From CBDDIP01 sp965279405 (GTDB taxonomy: Bacteria > Actinomycetota > Acidimicrobiia > Acidimicrobiales > Ilumatobacteraceae), in NCBI GenBank assembly GCA_965279405.1, contig OZ257157.1:2418001-2482000 (forward strand): 64,000 bases of DNA. The letters are read 5' to 3'. Position 1 is the first letter of the stretch, and the number at the start of each line of letters is the position of its first letter. A program made the position numbers and the translations under genes. Below, piece by piece: positions 9,093 to 19,033 of this stretch. The notes under the pieces were generated by a model that saw only the letters and a program-made list of their open reading frames with translations, did not search any database and was not told the origin of the DNA.

Positions 9093-12000
9093 TCAGCAGG
9101 TCTCGTTGGCCCCGACGCCGTAGTAGCCCGCCTGGGTGAGGCCGAACGCACCCGCACCCGTGCTGTTCCAGGCCCGGTAGACGACGCCGATGAAGCGCGC
9201 CGACGGGTCCAGGTGGGCGGTGATGTCGTGGTGGTAGGGGGCGTCGAGGTCGGGCACGACGAGCTCGTCGAAGACCTTGGTCGCTCCGGGCCAGGTGTGC
9301 GCGTCGAAGTCGTAGGACGTGCCGAGGTCGAGGTCGTCCGACACCCAGATCTCGCGGCGGAACACCAGTGGGGAGGTGCACTGCTGCAGGGTCATCGTCC
9401 CTTCGAAGCGGAACCGCGTCTGCCCGAGCTCGATGTCGATCGTCAACGACCCGGACGTGCCCGGTGTGATCTCGATCGCTCGAACCCATCCCTCGGGGTC
9501 GGACGTCTCGCGGATCACCGACGCACGCACCAACGTCGCCAGCTCGTCGGCTTGGATGATGACCGAGTAGCGGCCGGCGTCGTCCGTGGTTGCCTGCACG
9601 TCGACCGAGTCGAGCTGTGCGTACGGCTGCGACCAGTCCGTGAACATGTAGCTGGTCACGGTCACGGTCACCGTCTCGTTGACTCGGGGGACGCCGTCCT
9701 CGGTGATCGTGCCACTGACCACCACCGGCGTGCCCGCTGGCGCGGTGCCGTTGAAGTCGAAGTTGTAGACGATCGTGTTCGGACCGTCGACGACGGCGAA
9801 CGAGCTCTCGTCGATGAAACCGCCTCCCGAGCGCAGCTGGACCACCGCGGTGCGAGTCGTGGAGGCCAGGTACCCGCGTGCCGAGTAGGTGATCGAGACG
9901 ATCTCGTCGATGTCGTTGAAGTGCGGCGTGGCGGTGACGTTGTACTCCGACGGGTTGCCGAGCTGATGGCCCTGGGCGTCGTACTCGATGACGTCCACCT
10001 CCACCGACTCGGCCATGTCGGCGAGCTGCTCGGGCGAGCCGGTGATCACGCCGACCACTCGCAACGACGAGGTCTCGACGTTCAGCAGGACGTCGTTGAC
10101 CGTACCCGGCGTGAGGCTGCGAGCGACGTTGATCGGGCTGCCGCACTTGGTGCCCGTCATCGTGATGTACGTCGCGTCGCGGTTGACCTTGAACGGCAGC
10201 GTGTAGTCGCCGGTTGCGTTGGGGATGATGCGCGGCGAGAAGCGACCGATCACCGTCCCGCCCTGCGCGTCGTACGTCGTCGCATCGAGGAAGAAGGCGT
10301 CGGTCTGGGGCACGCCGGCGCACGTCACGTTGCCGTGCAGGTTCACCGTCGTCGGCGCGTCGTTGGCCGTGATGTCGACCGTGGTCGTGGTGCCTGGCGT
10401 CAGCGCGACCTTCGGCCCGGTGATCCCGTACGGCGAGCCGACGGTGGGGATGACGACGTAGGGGCGGACTGCCGTGATGGCCTGGGCCACCGTGAACGTG
10501 ACCGTGTACACGCCGTCGACCGTGTTGGCGTAGGCCATGGTGTCGCCGAGCGCGCCGCCATTGGCCAGGAAGGGCTGGACGAAGACCTGGACGTAGCCGT
10601 TGAACGGCACGCCGTTGAGGCTGATCGTGCCCTTCACCGTCAGCGACTGACCGGGGTAGTCGTAGCTGTAGTTCGCCGACCGCACCTCGTCAGGCGTGAG
10701 CCCGGTGATCTCCTGGGTGTGCTCGTCGAACCCGCCGACGCCGCTGAAGTGCTGCTGCACGACCACCGCGCGCACGGCGCCGTTCGGCAGGGTCAGCGAC
10801 GTCGAGTAGATGCCGGTCGGGCCGACGACGACCGAGACCTGCTGGCGGGCGATGCGCGTCCCGGCCGCGTTGTAGCTGTCGACGTAGAAGCCGTTGCTGG
10901 GGCCGTCGCCCGTACCGTTCTTCGTCAGTGCACCCGTCAGCTGCAGCACCGGCGGGCGGTAGTCGATGTTGAACGGCACGACGCGCCGCTCGCGCACGAT
11001 GTTGTTGACCTGGACCGAACGCCAGTCCCACGATCCCGTTCCGATGAAGTTGACTTCGACGGTGGCGTGTGTGGTCTTGCGGTTGGTGACGTGGATGACG
11101 TCGTAGCTGCCGTCCGCCAGGCTCGGTAGCACGGGGTGGTACAGCGCACCGAGGTACTCGTTGTTGGCCCCGTACTCGGTGACGGTGAGGCTCACCGGCC
11201 CGACCATCGGCACGCCGTTGGCGCCGAGCATCGTGCCGGTGATGTCGAGCGACGGGAAGTAGCTCGGGTCGACGTCGATCGACGCCGGCACGTAGAGGGT
11301 GCCGGCCAGCGGTGCCTTGCCCGCGACCTCGACGTCGCTCGAGGCGATCGTCTGGGTCGGTGTCTCGACGAAGGCCGCGGCGAGGTGCAGCTGCAGCGAG
11401 CCGCCGGCCGTCGCCACCGTGGCCAGGTCGACACCGACGGTGCACGAGTAGTAGCCGCTGAGGTCGGTGGTGGCCGTGCACGGCTGCATGCCGACGCCCG
11501 TGATCGTCACGTTCACCGCGTCGATCCCGCTGTGGTCGGGTCCGCTCGTCACCTGCCCTCGCACGAGGTACGTGCAGGCGATGCTGCCGAGCTCGCTGAT
11601 CGGCGTGCCGTTGGCCAGCTCCAGTGCCAGCGCATCGACGAGGTAGCCGGCGTCGCCACCTTCGGTGGCGCAGCGGTTGGTGACCCCGCCGAGGAGGTCG
11701 ATCACCTGCTGGCGGTATGGCGCCAACGCCGCCGTGTCGTAGATCGGGTTCGCATCGTTGAACCCGGCGTACGACTCGGTGAACATCGACGCGGCCGGGT
11801 TCGTGATCCGCCACGAGTTGCTGAAGGCGTAGAACGCGGTGCCGTGCAGGCGGGCATCGGCCACGGTCTGCACGACGCCGTCGGAGCCCTTGAAGTCGTC
11901 GTTGGCGTTGCCGTTCGGCGAGCCGAGGAAGCCCTCGATCGGCGACGAGCTGTCCGCGGTGACCGTCACGTCGAGGAACGTGAGCGGTCCGCCCTGCCAC

Positions 12001-15000
12001 ACGTCGACGACGACGTCGAGCCCGGTGGCCGAGAGCTGGAACGCGTCCGCGGTCGCGGTGATGCTGAGGTTGCCGGTCACGAGCGTGTCACCGGTCGCGA
12101 TCGTCGTCAGCACCCCGTCGATGCGCACGTGCACGCCCGTGCCGGAGTAGATCTCGATCTTTCGGCTGCTCTCGGTGATCGCGACGGCGGTGATGCTGGT
12201 CGGGCGAGCGAGGCCGACGCTGCCGGGGCTGGTGCGCTCGTGACGCACGCGCAGCTCGGGGCCGCTGTTGCCGGCTGTGGGCCGCACGTACACGTACTCG
12301 CCGAGCACCTGGGCCTCGAACGAGTTGCCGTCGAACGACACCATGTGCGGGTCCTTGTGGCCCTTCGCCGTCTGTGGGGTGCAGCTCGGCTTGCCGGCCA
12401 CGAACGGCCGGACCACGGTGATCGTGATCGGGTCACCACGACCCTCCGAGTTGGGGTCGCCGTTGAGCTTGCCCGTGCTGATCTTGAGGTCCTTCTCGAC
12501 CGCCGGCTGGTTGCCGCACTTCGGGGCTCGCGGGGCGACGACGAAGTTGATCGTCTGCGTCTCGACGCCGGGCACGGCGAAGATGCCGTCCTTGACGTCG
12601 GACGTGAGCCACGTCGGGAACGGCGTGTCGATGCGCCACATCGCCGGCTTGACGCCGCCGGACTCCAGCTTGATCGAACCGCTGTTGACGATGCGCGGCG
12701 GGATCGCCTTGATGTACGACGGGCGGCAGTCGGCCGTGATGTGCATCTGCTTGTGGATCGCCGGTGACGGCGTGTCGTCGGTGGTCGTTGCCTGCAGGTC
12801 GAACTCGACCTCGCGGCGCGGGCTGACCTTGGTGCAGTCGATCGTCAGCGTCATCGCTGCGACGTCGGTGTTCGTGAACTGGCTGAACTGACCGCTCTTG
12901 AGGTCGGAGGTCAGCCACGCCGGCAGCGGGTTCAGCGAGGTGATCGACCAGTGCTTGCCCGACAGGTCCGTCGAGCTCAGCTGCACGAACTCGGTGGTCG
13001 AGGTGCGCGTCCACGGGATGGTCAACGACTCGGGGTTCCACTCCAGCTTCGGGTCGCCGCACTTCAGCGTGAAGGAGGTGGCCAGTCCGGCGGTGTCGAT
13101 GAGCCCGGCCCACTTGCCGATCGTGACGATCGCGAACTGACGCCCGTCGTCGCCCCACTCAGCGCACATCCCGGCGGTCACCGTCGTGTCGGCGACGACC
13201 TTCGGGTGGCGCTTGCCGCTCGTGACGGTCTGGCTCACCTCGGTCGAGAACGTGTTGCTGCTGTTGTCGAGCCAGATCAGCCCTGGCTTGTACCAGACCT
13301 GCGCGGCCGTCGGCATGTCCAGGGCGTAGTCGTCCTGCAGCACGCCCTCGGGCACCATCTTCGGGATGGCGATGATGCGGACGGTGTCACCCGCCTGCAC
13401 GGTCACGGGGCCGTACCCGGCGCCGCTGCCACCGCCGGCGGCGATCTGACCGTTGACTTCGATCGCGGTGTCGCTGGGGTTGGGCGATCGGTAGAGCGCC
13501 GGGCCGTTGAACTCCTTGTCGACGAACGTGTACTTGGCGCCGTCGGACGGGATGCCGAGCTTGTCGAGGATGAACGTCGCCGGACCGAACTCGCCGACGG
13601 CGCTGAAGGTCGGCTGGATGCTGATCTTCGAGCCGGCCGCCTGGTTGACGAGCACGTTGCTCGTGTTCTCCCAGACGATGAACAGCTTCACCGCGAGCGG
13701 AGCGGTGATCAGCTTGACCTCGCCGATGCCCGGCTTGTCACCGAAGAGCGCGCCGAGGATCGCGTCGAGCTTGGCGGCGACGACGCTGCCGATGCGCAGC
13801 CCGCCGGTGAGGGTGAGCACCGGACCGGTGCTGATGTTGACCGAGATCGGTAGCGCGGTCGTCGTCGGCGGAACGATGTTGCTGGTGCACGTCGGCTCGT
13901 CGACGTCGCGCTTGGTGGTCGGCACGATGCTGCCGCCGCGGGTGTAGGTGAACGTCACGGAGACGTCGGCTCGCGCCGTGCACCGGGCGCCGAACTCGAT
14001 CGGCGCGTTGGTCTTCACCGAGGCGTTGCCGTCCCACGTCAGCTCGAGGTTGGAGTAGATCGAGATGAACGCCAGCGGACCGGGCAGGGGGATGTCCGGC
14101 AGGTCCTTCGATCCCAGCTTGCACGTGAACGTCGCTTCGACGGTCGAGGCCGTGCCGGCGAGGGTGATGTTGGCGTCGGCTTTCATGCCGAACTCGAAGA
14201 CCATCGAGGCCACCTCGTACTCGCCGGGTGCCACCTGGATCGGTGTCACCGAGGCGTGGCCGTACGGCGTCGGCGGGTTGAAGCTGCCGCCGAGCTCAGC
14301 GGAGAAGTCGGTCGTCACCGACGACTCGCACTTCTTCTTCACCTCCGGCGGTTCGGGGGGCGTCGCCGGCGGGTCGGCCAGGAACACCGGGTCCTTGCCC
14401 TTGGACACGGCGCCGCCGGTGCCGAGCAGTCCGCTGCGCAGGTTGCTGCCGCCGGTCGTGCTCGCCGGGTTCGAGAGCGAGGCGAGCTGAGCGAGATCGA
14501 CGTCGACGCTCATCGACAGGTAGATGTCGAACAGGTTGACGAACTCGAGCGAGACGAGCGAGTAGCCGTTGCGTTGGATGGTCGGCAGGCCGGCCGGCGC
14601 GACGACCTTGCCGTAGAGGCCCGAGCCACCGGCGGCCAGCACGAGGGTGCCGACGGGTGGTGCGGTGCCGACGAGCACCGCGGGCATGCGGGCGTCCGTC
14701 GGGATGCTGTTGGTGCCGTCGGCATTCGTCCCGCCGATGTTCGTCCGAGCCTTGATCTCGGCCCACGTGAACGGGCCGGCACCAGTGGCCGACAGGCCTG
14801 GCCACAGCTGGGTGGTCGGGTCGAAGCCGTTGGGCAGGCCGGCGGCCGGCCACACGACCTGGCTGTCGGGAACCAGCGTCACCCCCGGTTGCAGCAGCGC
14901 GTTCGTCAGCGAGATGGTCGGGCGGAACGACTGTCCGTCGACGGTCGCGACGAGGACGAGCGTGCCGATGGTGCCGGTCGCCGTGGCCCGGTAGCGGCCG

Positions 15001-16802
15001 CCGCCGAGCGAGGTGAACGTGACGCTGCCGGTGTCGCCGAGGGAGGCGAACGTGACCCCGGCCGGCGGGTCGATGTCATGGGCGATGCCGCTGGCGTCGA
15101 CGATCTGCAGGTCGGTGATCGCCTGAGCGCCGGGCCCGTCGAGCGTCAGCGCGTCGGGCACGAACTTCCACGTGCCGGTGACGGGCGCCGGCGGCTCGGT
15201 CGTCGTGGTGGTCGGTGCGGTCGTCGTGGTCGTGGTCGGGGCCGTCGTGGTTGTCGGTGCGATCGTCGTCGTGGTGGTCGGCGCGGTCGTGGTCGTGGAG
15301 GTGGTCGAGGTCGTGGTGGTCGGCGCGGTCGTGGTCGTCGTCGTCGTCGAGGTCGTCGTGGTGGTCGTCGTGGTGGTCGTCGTGGTGGTCGGCGCTGAGG
15401 TCGTCGTGGTCGTCGTCGGAGCCGTGGTCGTGGTCGTGGTCGTCGTCGCGGGCACCGTCGTGGTGGTGGTGGTCGGTGCGGTCGTGGTGGTCGTCGGCCG
15501 CGTCGTGGTCGTGGTGGTCGGTGCGGTGGTCGTGGTGGTCGTCGGCGGGATCGTCGTGGTCGTCGTGGCCGGTGCGGTGGTCGTGGTGGTGGTCGGCGGC
15601 GGCGGCGGGGGTGTCGTCGAGCCGAGCCAGCCGAGCACGTCGACGGTCAGCTGCACGTTGCCCGTGCTGTGGGCGATGCGGATCGAGCCGGTCGTGTCGA
15701 GCGCGACGATGGCCAGGTTCGACACCGTGTCGCCGGGCGCCACCGACATCGAGGTCGCCGTCGGCCGGGCGCCGTCGGTCCACGCCGTGAGCGCGGTGGC
15801 CTTGGTCGCCGCGGAGGCGGTGATGCTGACGATGACGGCGCGAGCCCCCGTCGCCGGAACGCCGGCCGCGCCGGCCACCTTCACCGTCGCGATGGTGTTC
15901 GCCGCGAGTGCGCCGTTGATGCCCGTGTTGGCCTTCGAGTCGACGAGGCGCGCCGGCGTGCTCGCCTGGACGTCGGTGTCCTTGTCCGTGAACCAGCCGA
16001 TCACGTCGAGGCTGACGTGCGTGGTTCCCTTCTCGTTGTGGAGCTGCACGCGTCCGTCGCTGTCGAGCGGGACGACGACGAGGTTGCTGCGCGACTCGTC
16101 CTTCGGCACGGCGAGGTTGGTGACCGCGGGCCGGGCGCCGGTGCGCGACCAGATCGTCAGGTTCGTGTCGGCCGAGGCGGTCGCCCCGAGATCGATCACC
16201 GCGGCACGAGCGGTCTTCGGAACGCCGCCGACGCCACCGACCTTGACGAGGACGGTCTGGTTGGCGGTGAGCGCAGTCGCCCCGACCTTCAGGCGGGTCT
16301 CGACGATGCGGGTGGGCGGCTGCACCGCCATCTGGCCACCTGCCGGCACGAAGCCGACGACGTCGATCGTGACGCTGGCGTTGCCGATGGCGTTGAACAC
16401 GTCGACGTCGCCGTCGGCATCGACGGGCACGAGCATGGTCGTCGTCACCGCCACGCTGGGCTCCATCAACAACGAGGGGATCAGCGGCGGCAGGGTCGCT
16501 GCCCGCCACACGACGAGGAACCCACCGAGCGGCGACTTCGCCGTCACCGACAGGGCGACCGCGGCGACGCCCGTCTTCGGCACCCCACCGACGCCGGCGA
16601 CGACGACTCGCTTGGTCGCCACCGTCTTCAGCGTCGTATCGGCGACGCGCGTGGGGGTGACGGGGGTGTACAGCGACGTCGTCGGGCCGCTGCCGGTGGC
16701 AGCCGATGCCGCCGAGACGGGTGCGACGGTGAGATCACCGAGCACCAGTGCGGCGACGATGCAGATGATGAGCGCGAGACGGCGAACGACCATGGTGGAC
16801 AT
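9093..16802 (-). CDS. giant secreted protein: LDTR repeats, Thr-rich stalk, vWD-like domain
   Basis: A protein of 2569 residues. It has a signal peptide (VRRLALIICIVAALVLG), then three LDTR-family repeats at about 45-395 (TRVADTT, RIVETRL, RLVDSKA starts; VDVVGF, VDVIGW, VDVLGW ends). A Pro/Thr linker fills about 397-541. The middle, about 545-1470, includes beta-rich all-secreted domains. A von Willebrand type D-like domain lies at about 1480-1640 (GHKDPHMVSFDGNSFE, then IEGFLGSPNGNANDDF). The rest is a series of about 90-residue Ig/carboxypeptidase-regulatory-like modules (DLSGYYSCTV, GVPFNGYVQVF). There is no LPxTG or transmembrane anchor at the C terminus (ends VGANETC), so it may be released or held non-covalently. 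Likely an adhesin or matrix protein; no enzyme motif is visible. Confidence 0.85.
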   Translation of the reverse strand: MSTMVVRRLALIICIVAALVLGDLTVAPVSAASAATGSGPTTSLYTPVTPTRVADTTLKTVATKRVVVAGVGGVPKTGVAAVALSVTAKSPLGGFLVVWRAATLPPLIPSLLMEPSVAVTTTMLVPVDADGDVDVFNAIGNASVTIDVVGFVPAGGQMAVQPPTRIVETRLKVGATALTANQTVLVKVGGVGGVPKTARAAVIDLGATASADTNLTIWSRTGARPAVTNLAVPKDESRSNLVVVPLDSDGRVQLHNEKGTTHVSLDVIGWFTDKDTDVQASTPARLVDSKANTGINGALAANTIATVKVAGAAGVPATGARAVIVSITASAATKATALTAWTDGARPTATSMSVAPGDTVSNLAIVALDTTGSIRIAHSTGNVQLTVDVLGWLGSTTPPPPPPTTTTTTAPATTTTTIPPTTTTTTAPTTTTTTRPTTTTTAPTTTTTTVPATTTTTTTTAPTTTTTTSAPTTTTTTTTTTTTTSTTTTTTTAPTTTTSTTSTTTTAPTTTTTIAPTTTTAPTTTTTTAPTTTTTEPPAPVTGTWKFVPDALTLDGPGAQAITDLQIVDASGIAHDIDPPAGVTFASLGDTGSVTFTSLGGGRYRATATGTIGTLVLVATVDGQSFRPTISLTNALLQPGVTLVPDSQVVWPAAGLPNGFDPTTQLWPGLSATGAGPFTWAEIKARTNIGGTNADGTNSIPTDARMPAVLVGTAPPVGTLVLAAGGSGLYGKVVAPAGLPTIQRNGYSLVSLEFVNLFDIYLSMSVDVDLAQLASLSNPASTTGGSNLRSGLLGTGGAVSKGKDPVFLADPPATPPEPPEVKKKCESSVTTDFSAELGGSFNPPTPYGHASVTPIQVAPGEYEVASMVFEFGMKADANITLAGTASTVEATFTCKLGSKDLPDIPLPGPLAFISIYSNLELTWDGNASVKTNAPIEFGARCTARADVSVTFTYTRGGSIVPTTKRDVDEPTCTSNIVPPTTTALPISVNISTGPVLTLTGGLRIGSVVAAKLDAILGALFGDKPGIGEVKLITAPLAVKLFIVWENTSNVLVNQAAGSKISIQPTFSAVGEFGPATFILDKLGIPSDGAKYTFVDKEFNGPALYRSPNPSDTAIEVNGQIAAGGGSGAGYGPVTVQAGDTVRIIAIPKMVPEGVLQDDYALDMPTAAQVWYKPGLIWLDNSSNTFSTEVSQTVTSGKRHPKVVADTTVTAGMCAEWGDDGRQFAIVTIGKWAGLIDTAGLATSFTLKCGDPKLEWNPESLTIPWTRTSTTEFVQLSSTDLSGKHWSITSLNPLPAWLTSDLKSGQFSQFTNTDVAAMTLTIDCTKVSPRREVEFDLQATTTDDTPSPAIHKQMHITADCRPSYIKAIPPRIVNSGSIKLESGGVKPAMWRIDTPFPTWLTSDVKDGIFAVPGVETQTINFVVAPRAPKCGNQPAVEKDLKISTGKLNGDPNSEGRGDPITITVVRPFVAGKPSCTPQTAKGHKDPHMVSFDGNSFEAQVLGEYVYVRPTAGNSGPELRVRHERTSPGSVGLARPTSITAVAITESSRKIEIYSGTGVHVRIDGVLTTIATGDTLVTGNLSITATADAFQLSATGLDVVVDVWQGGPLTFLDVTVTADSSSPIEGFLGSPNGNANDDFKGSDGVVQTVADARLHGTAFYAFSNSWRITNPAASMFTESYAGFNDANPIYDTAALAPYRQQVIDLLGGVTNRCATEGGDAGYLVDALALELANGTPISELGSIACTYLVRGQVTSGPDHSGIDAVNVTITGVGMQPCTATTDLSGYYSCTVGVDLATVATAGGSLQLHLAAAFVETPTQTIASSDVEVAGKAPLAGTLYVPASIDVDPSYFPSLDITGTMLGANGVPMVGPVSLTVTEYGANNEYLGALYHPVLPSLADGSYDVIHVTNRKTTHATVEVNFIGTGSWDWRSVQVNNIVRERRVVPFNIDYRPPVLQLTGALTKNGTGDGPSNGFYVDSYNAAGTRIARQQVSVVVGPTGIYSTSLTLPNGAVRAVVVQQHFSGVGGFDEHTQEITGLTPDEVRSANYSYDYPGQSLTVKGTISLNGVPFNGYVQVFVQPFLANGGALGDTMAYANTVDGVYTVTFTVAQAITAVRPYVVIPTVGSPYGITGPKVALTPGTTTTVDITANDAPTTVNLHGNVTCAGVPQTDAFFLDATTYDAQGGTVIGRFSPRIIPNATGDYTLPFKVNRDATYITMTGTKCGSPINVARSLTPGTVNDVLLNVETSSLRVVGVITGSPEQLADMAESVEVDVIEYDAQGHQLGNPSEYNVTATPHFNDIDEIVSITYSARGYLASTTRTAVVQLRSGGGFIDESSFAVVDGPNTIVYNFDFNGTAPAGTPVVVSGTITEDGVPRVNETVTVTVTSYMFTDWSQPYAQLDSVDVQATTDDAGRYSVIIQADELATLVRASVIRETSDPEGWVRAIEITPGTSGSLTIDIELGQTRFRFEGTMTLQQCTSPLVFRREIWVSDDLDLGTSYDFDAHTWPGATKVFDELVVPDLDAPYHHDITAHLDPSARFIGVVYRAWNSTGAGAFGLTQAGYYGVGANETC
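15185..15615. repeat. low-complexity Thr/Pro codon tract inside the giant gene
   Basis: The plus strand is an irregular array of GTCGTGGTC-like units; the minus strand encodes PPPPPPTTTTTTAPATTTT-like sequence of about 145 residues. This is a rigid, probably glycosylated stalk between the N-terminal repeats and the rest of the protein. Imperfect tandem 3-9 bp units make it prone to length change and to assembly error. Confidence 0.9.
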
Positions 16803-16881
16803 CCAGCCCGACGGGCGTCCGATGAACGTCCAACGGAGGAGCGTCGGGCCCGGCAGGCGCCGGCGACCGGCCCACTCTCAG

Positions 16882-16900
16882 CCTCGACCAGACGTCGAGG
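16882..16900. promoter_or_regulatory. 7-5-7 inverted repeat upstream of CoA-transferase gene
   Basis: CCTCGAC and GTCGAGG flank five bases and end 43 bases before the ATG at 16944, in the gap between divergent genes. A perfect dyad of this size is a plausible operator; the binding protein is unknown. Confidence 0.35.
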
Positions 16901-16943
16901 GTTCGGGTTGCACGGCTCGCGTCCGTGCGTGCAAGGTTCCCTG

Positions 16944-18128
16944 ATGGCCAGCGAACCAGGGAACATCGAACAAGGGAGCGGCGAACCCGTCGGCCCGCTC
17001 TCCGGCCTGATCGTCGCTGATCTCTCACGCGTGCTGGCCGGGCCGTACTGCACGATGCTGCTGGCCGACCTCGGGGCGACGGTGATCAAGGTCGAGAGCC
17101 CGGCAGGCGATGAGACCCGCACCTGGCAACCGCCCGAACACGACGGGACCTCGACGTACTTCCTGTCGATCAACCGCAACAAGCAGTCGATCGTGCTCGA
17201 CTTCGACGACCCCGACGACGTCGCGGTGGCCCAGGAGCTGCTGCGCCGGGCCGACATCGCCGTGGAGAACTTCAAGCCCGGCGGACTGTCCAAGTTCGGG
17301 CTCGATGCCGCGGCGGCGCTGGAGCTCAACCCGCGGCTCGTCTACCTCTCGATCAGCGGCTTCGGGACGGACGGAGGGGCGGCGCTGCCCGGCTACGACC
17401 TCGTCGTGCAGGCGGTTTCCGGGTTGATGAGCCTGACCGGGGAACCCGACGGCCCGGCCTACCGCGCCGGGATCGCCGTGTTCGACGTGATGGCCGGGCT
17501 GCACGGCATGATCGGTGTGCTCGCCGCCTTGCACCAGCGCGAGTCGACGGGGCTCGGCCAGCACGTCGAGATCAGCCTGCTGGCCACGGCCATGTCCGGT
17601 CTCGTCAACCACACCGGCGCCTACGCGCTCGCCGGCGTGGTGCCGCACCGGATGGGGAACGCGCACCCGAGCATCTACCCGTACCAGACGTTGCCGACGA
17701 AGGACCGCGACGTCGTCATCGCCGCAGCGAACGATCGACAGTTCGCCGCGCTGTGCGGCGTGCTGGGCATTCCTGAGGTGGCCGAGGACAAGCGGTTCGC
17801 GCGCAACGCCTCGCGCACCGCCAACCGCGACGAGCTGCACCCGGTCCTGATCGAACGGCTCTCGCACTGGGCGGCCGACGACCTGTTCCTCGCGTTGAAC
17901 CGCGTCGGTGTGCCGTGCGGCCCGGTGAACACGATCGCCGAAGGCGTCGAGCTCGCCCAACGGCTCGGGCTCGATCCGATCGTGACGATCCCGGGCATCG
18001 GCGACGATCGCCACGTCGACGTGATCCGCAACCCGATCACGTTCAGTGCGGCGGCGGCGACCTATCGCCTTCCTCCGCCGCGGCTCGGCGCCGACAGCGC
18101 CGCGATTCGCGAGTGGCTCGGCGCCTGA
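16944..18128 (+). CDS. CaiB/BaiF family CoA-transferase (class III)
   Basis: A protein of 394 residues, the usual size. Class III CoA-transferases move CoA between carboxylic acids through an aspartyl-CoA intermediate. Seen here: N-terminal PLSGLIVADLSRVLAGPYCTMLLADLGATVIKVE, the VENFKPGGLSKFGLD stretch, ISGFGTDGGAALPGYDLVVQAVSGLM, and Asp181 in AVFDVMAGLHGMIGVLAAL, which aligns with the catalytic aspartate of formyl-CoA transferase. The donor and acceptor cannot be told from sequence; no acyl-CoA dehydrogenase or racemase is adjacent. The start is ATG 16944, preceded by a divergent intergenic region with an inverted repeat. Confidence 0.92.
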   Translation: MASEPGNIEQGSGEPVGPLSGLIVADLSRVLAGPYCTMLLADLGATVIKVESPAGDETRTWQPPEHDGTSTYFLSINRNKQSIVLDFDDPDDVAVAQELLRRADIAVENFKPGGLSKFGLDAAAALELNPRLVYLSISGFGTDGGAALPGYDLVVQAVSGLMSLTGEPDGPAYRAGIAVFDVMAGLHGMIGVLAALHQRESTGLGQHVEISLLATAMSGLVNHTGAYALAGVVPHRMGNAHPSIYPYQTLPTKDRDVVIAAANDRQFAALCGVLGIPEVAEDKRFARNASRTANRDELHPVLIERLSHWAADDLFLALNRVGVPCGPVNTIAEGVELAQRLGLDPIVTIPGIGDDRHVDVIRNPITFSAAAATYRLPPPRLGADSAAIREWLGA

Positions 18129-18149
18129 TCTCGAACGCGGCTCGCCGGG

Positions 18150-18983
18150 TCAGGTCGCGTCGAAGGCGGTCTCGAGGCCGCCGAGCATCGCCCGCCACTC
18201 GGCCGGCGTGGAGGACGGCATCGGTGCGCGCAGCGTCAGCGCCTCGGTGAGCTCGACGGCGTTGCCGCGCAGGCACGGTGTGCCGGCGTCGATGGCCCCG
18301 GGACGGAGCCGAACGCACTCGCCGACCTCGAGCACGAAGCTCGTCTCCGGATCCGTGGCCGCGAGGCTCAGCACGCCGGTGTCCGCGCGACCGACACCGA
18401 TGCCCAGCACCGGGCTCACGGCTGCGGCGTACTGCAGGCAGGAGATCACCTCGTCGTCCTCGACCGCGGGTTCGATGCCGAGCGGGATCGCCACGTCGCG
18501 CTCGTGCGCCCAGCTGTCCCACAGCGCGTGCTGCGCGAGCAGGCGGATGGGCACGTGCCCCGGTGGCGCTTCGGCCGGCATCGACCACTGATCGTCGGTC
18601 AGCGCGGCGAGCCCGTCGAGGAACGCCCGGTTGCTGGCGACGAACCGTTCGAACACCTCCGTCGTCGACGCCGCGCTCATCGACGAGACCAGCAACGGCG
18701 GCGTGGCCGCCGGGTCGAAGCCGGCCAGGAACCGCGTCGGCGTGCCGCCGAGGCCGGCTTGCACCGAGGCGTGCCAGAACCCGTTGACCGTCACGAGGTG
18801 ACTGATGACGTCGCGGGTGCTCCATCCGTCGCAACGGCTCGGCGCGTTCCACTGCTCGTCGCTCAGCTCGCCCAGCAGCGCCTCGAAGCGCCGCCGTTGC
18901 CTCGTCACCGGGGCCAGCTGCACCGCCGGATCGTCATCGATCGAGAGGATCACCGGGCCGTGGTACCGAGGAGCGAGTTGCAT
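18150..18983 (-). CDS. DinB/MDMPI-like (TIGR03083 type) protein
   Basis: A protein of 277 residues from ATG 18983. The N-terminal half has the pattern of the mycothiol-dependent maleylpyruvate isomerase/DinB four-helix fold: RRRFEALLGELSDEQWNAPSRCDGWSTRDVISHLVTVNGFWH, with His in VISHL as a likely metal ligand, and a second His-containing helix (LLAQHALWDSWAHERD). The C-terminal half resembles the SCP2/MDMPI_C-like domain of the same family. Members coordinate a metal and are thought to use mycothiol; the substrate is unknown. It converges on the CoA-transferase with a 21-base gap. Confidence 0.75.
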   Translation of the reverse strand: MQLAPRYHGPVILSIDDDPAVQLAPVTRQRRRFEALLGELSDEQWNAPSRCDGWSTRDVISHLVTVNGFWHASVQAGLGGTPTRFLAGFDPAATPPLLVSSMSAASTTEVFERFVASNRAFLDGLAALTDDQWSMPAEAPPGHVPIRLLAQHALWDSWAHERDVAIPLGIEPAVEDDEVISCLQYAAAVSPVLGIGVGRADTGVLSLAATDPETSFVLEVGECVRLRPGAIDAGTPCLRGNAVELTEALTLRAPMPSSTPAEWRAMLGGLETAFDAT

Positions 18984-19033
18984 CACGCAATGGTAAGGAG
19001 GTGCGTCGGGCGAGCTCGGAGCGGACGACGACG

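Noticed and set aside
9018..12767. Two long plus-strand frames (703 and 543 residues) opposite the giant gene
   Set aside because: Antisense shadows with the repetitive VDV/RRR/HRD composition and no motif.
15185..15615. Possible CRISPR-like or tandem repeat array
   Set aside because: Units are 3-9 bp codon repeats inside a coding region, with no spacers or repeats of constant length.
15172..16944. 590-residue Val-rich plus-strand frame (VVVVV runs)
   Set aside because: It is the complement of the Thr/Pro linker of the giant protein and not a membrane protein.
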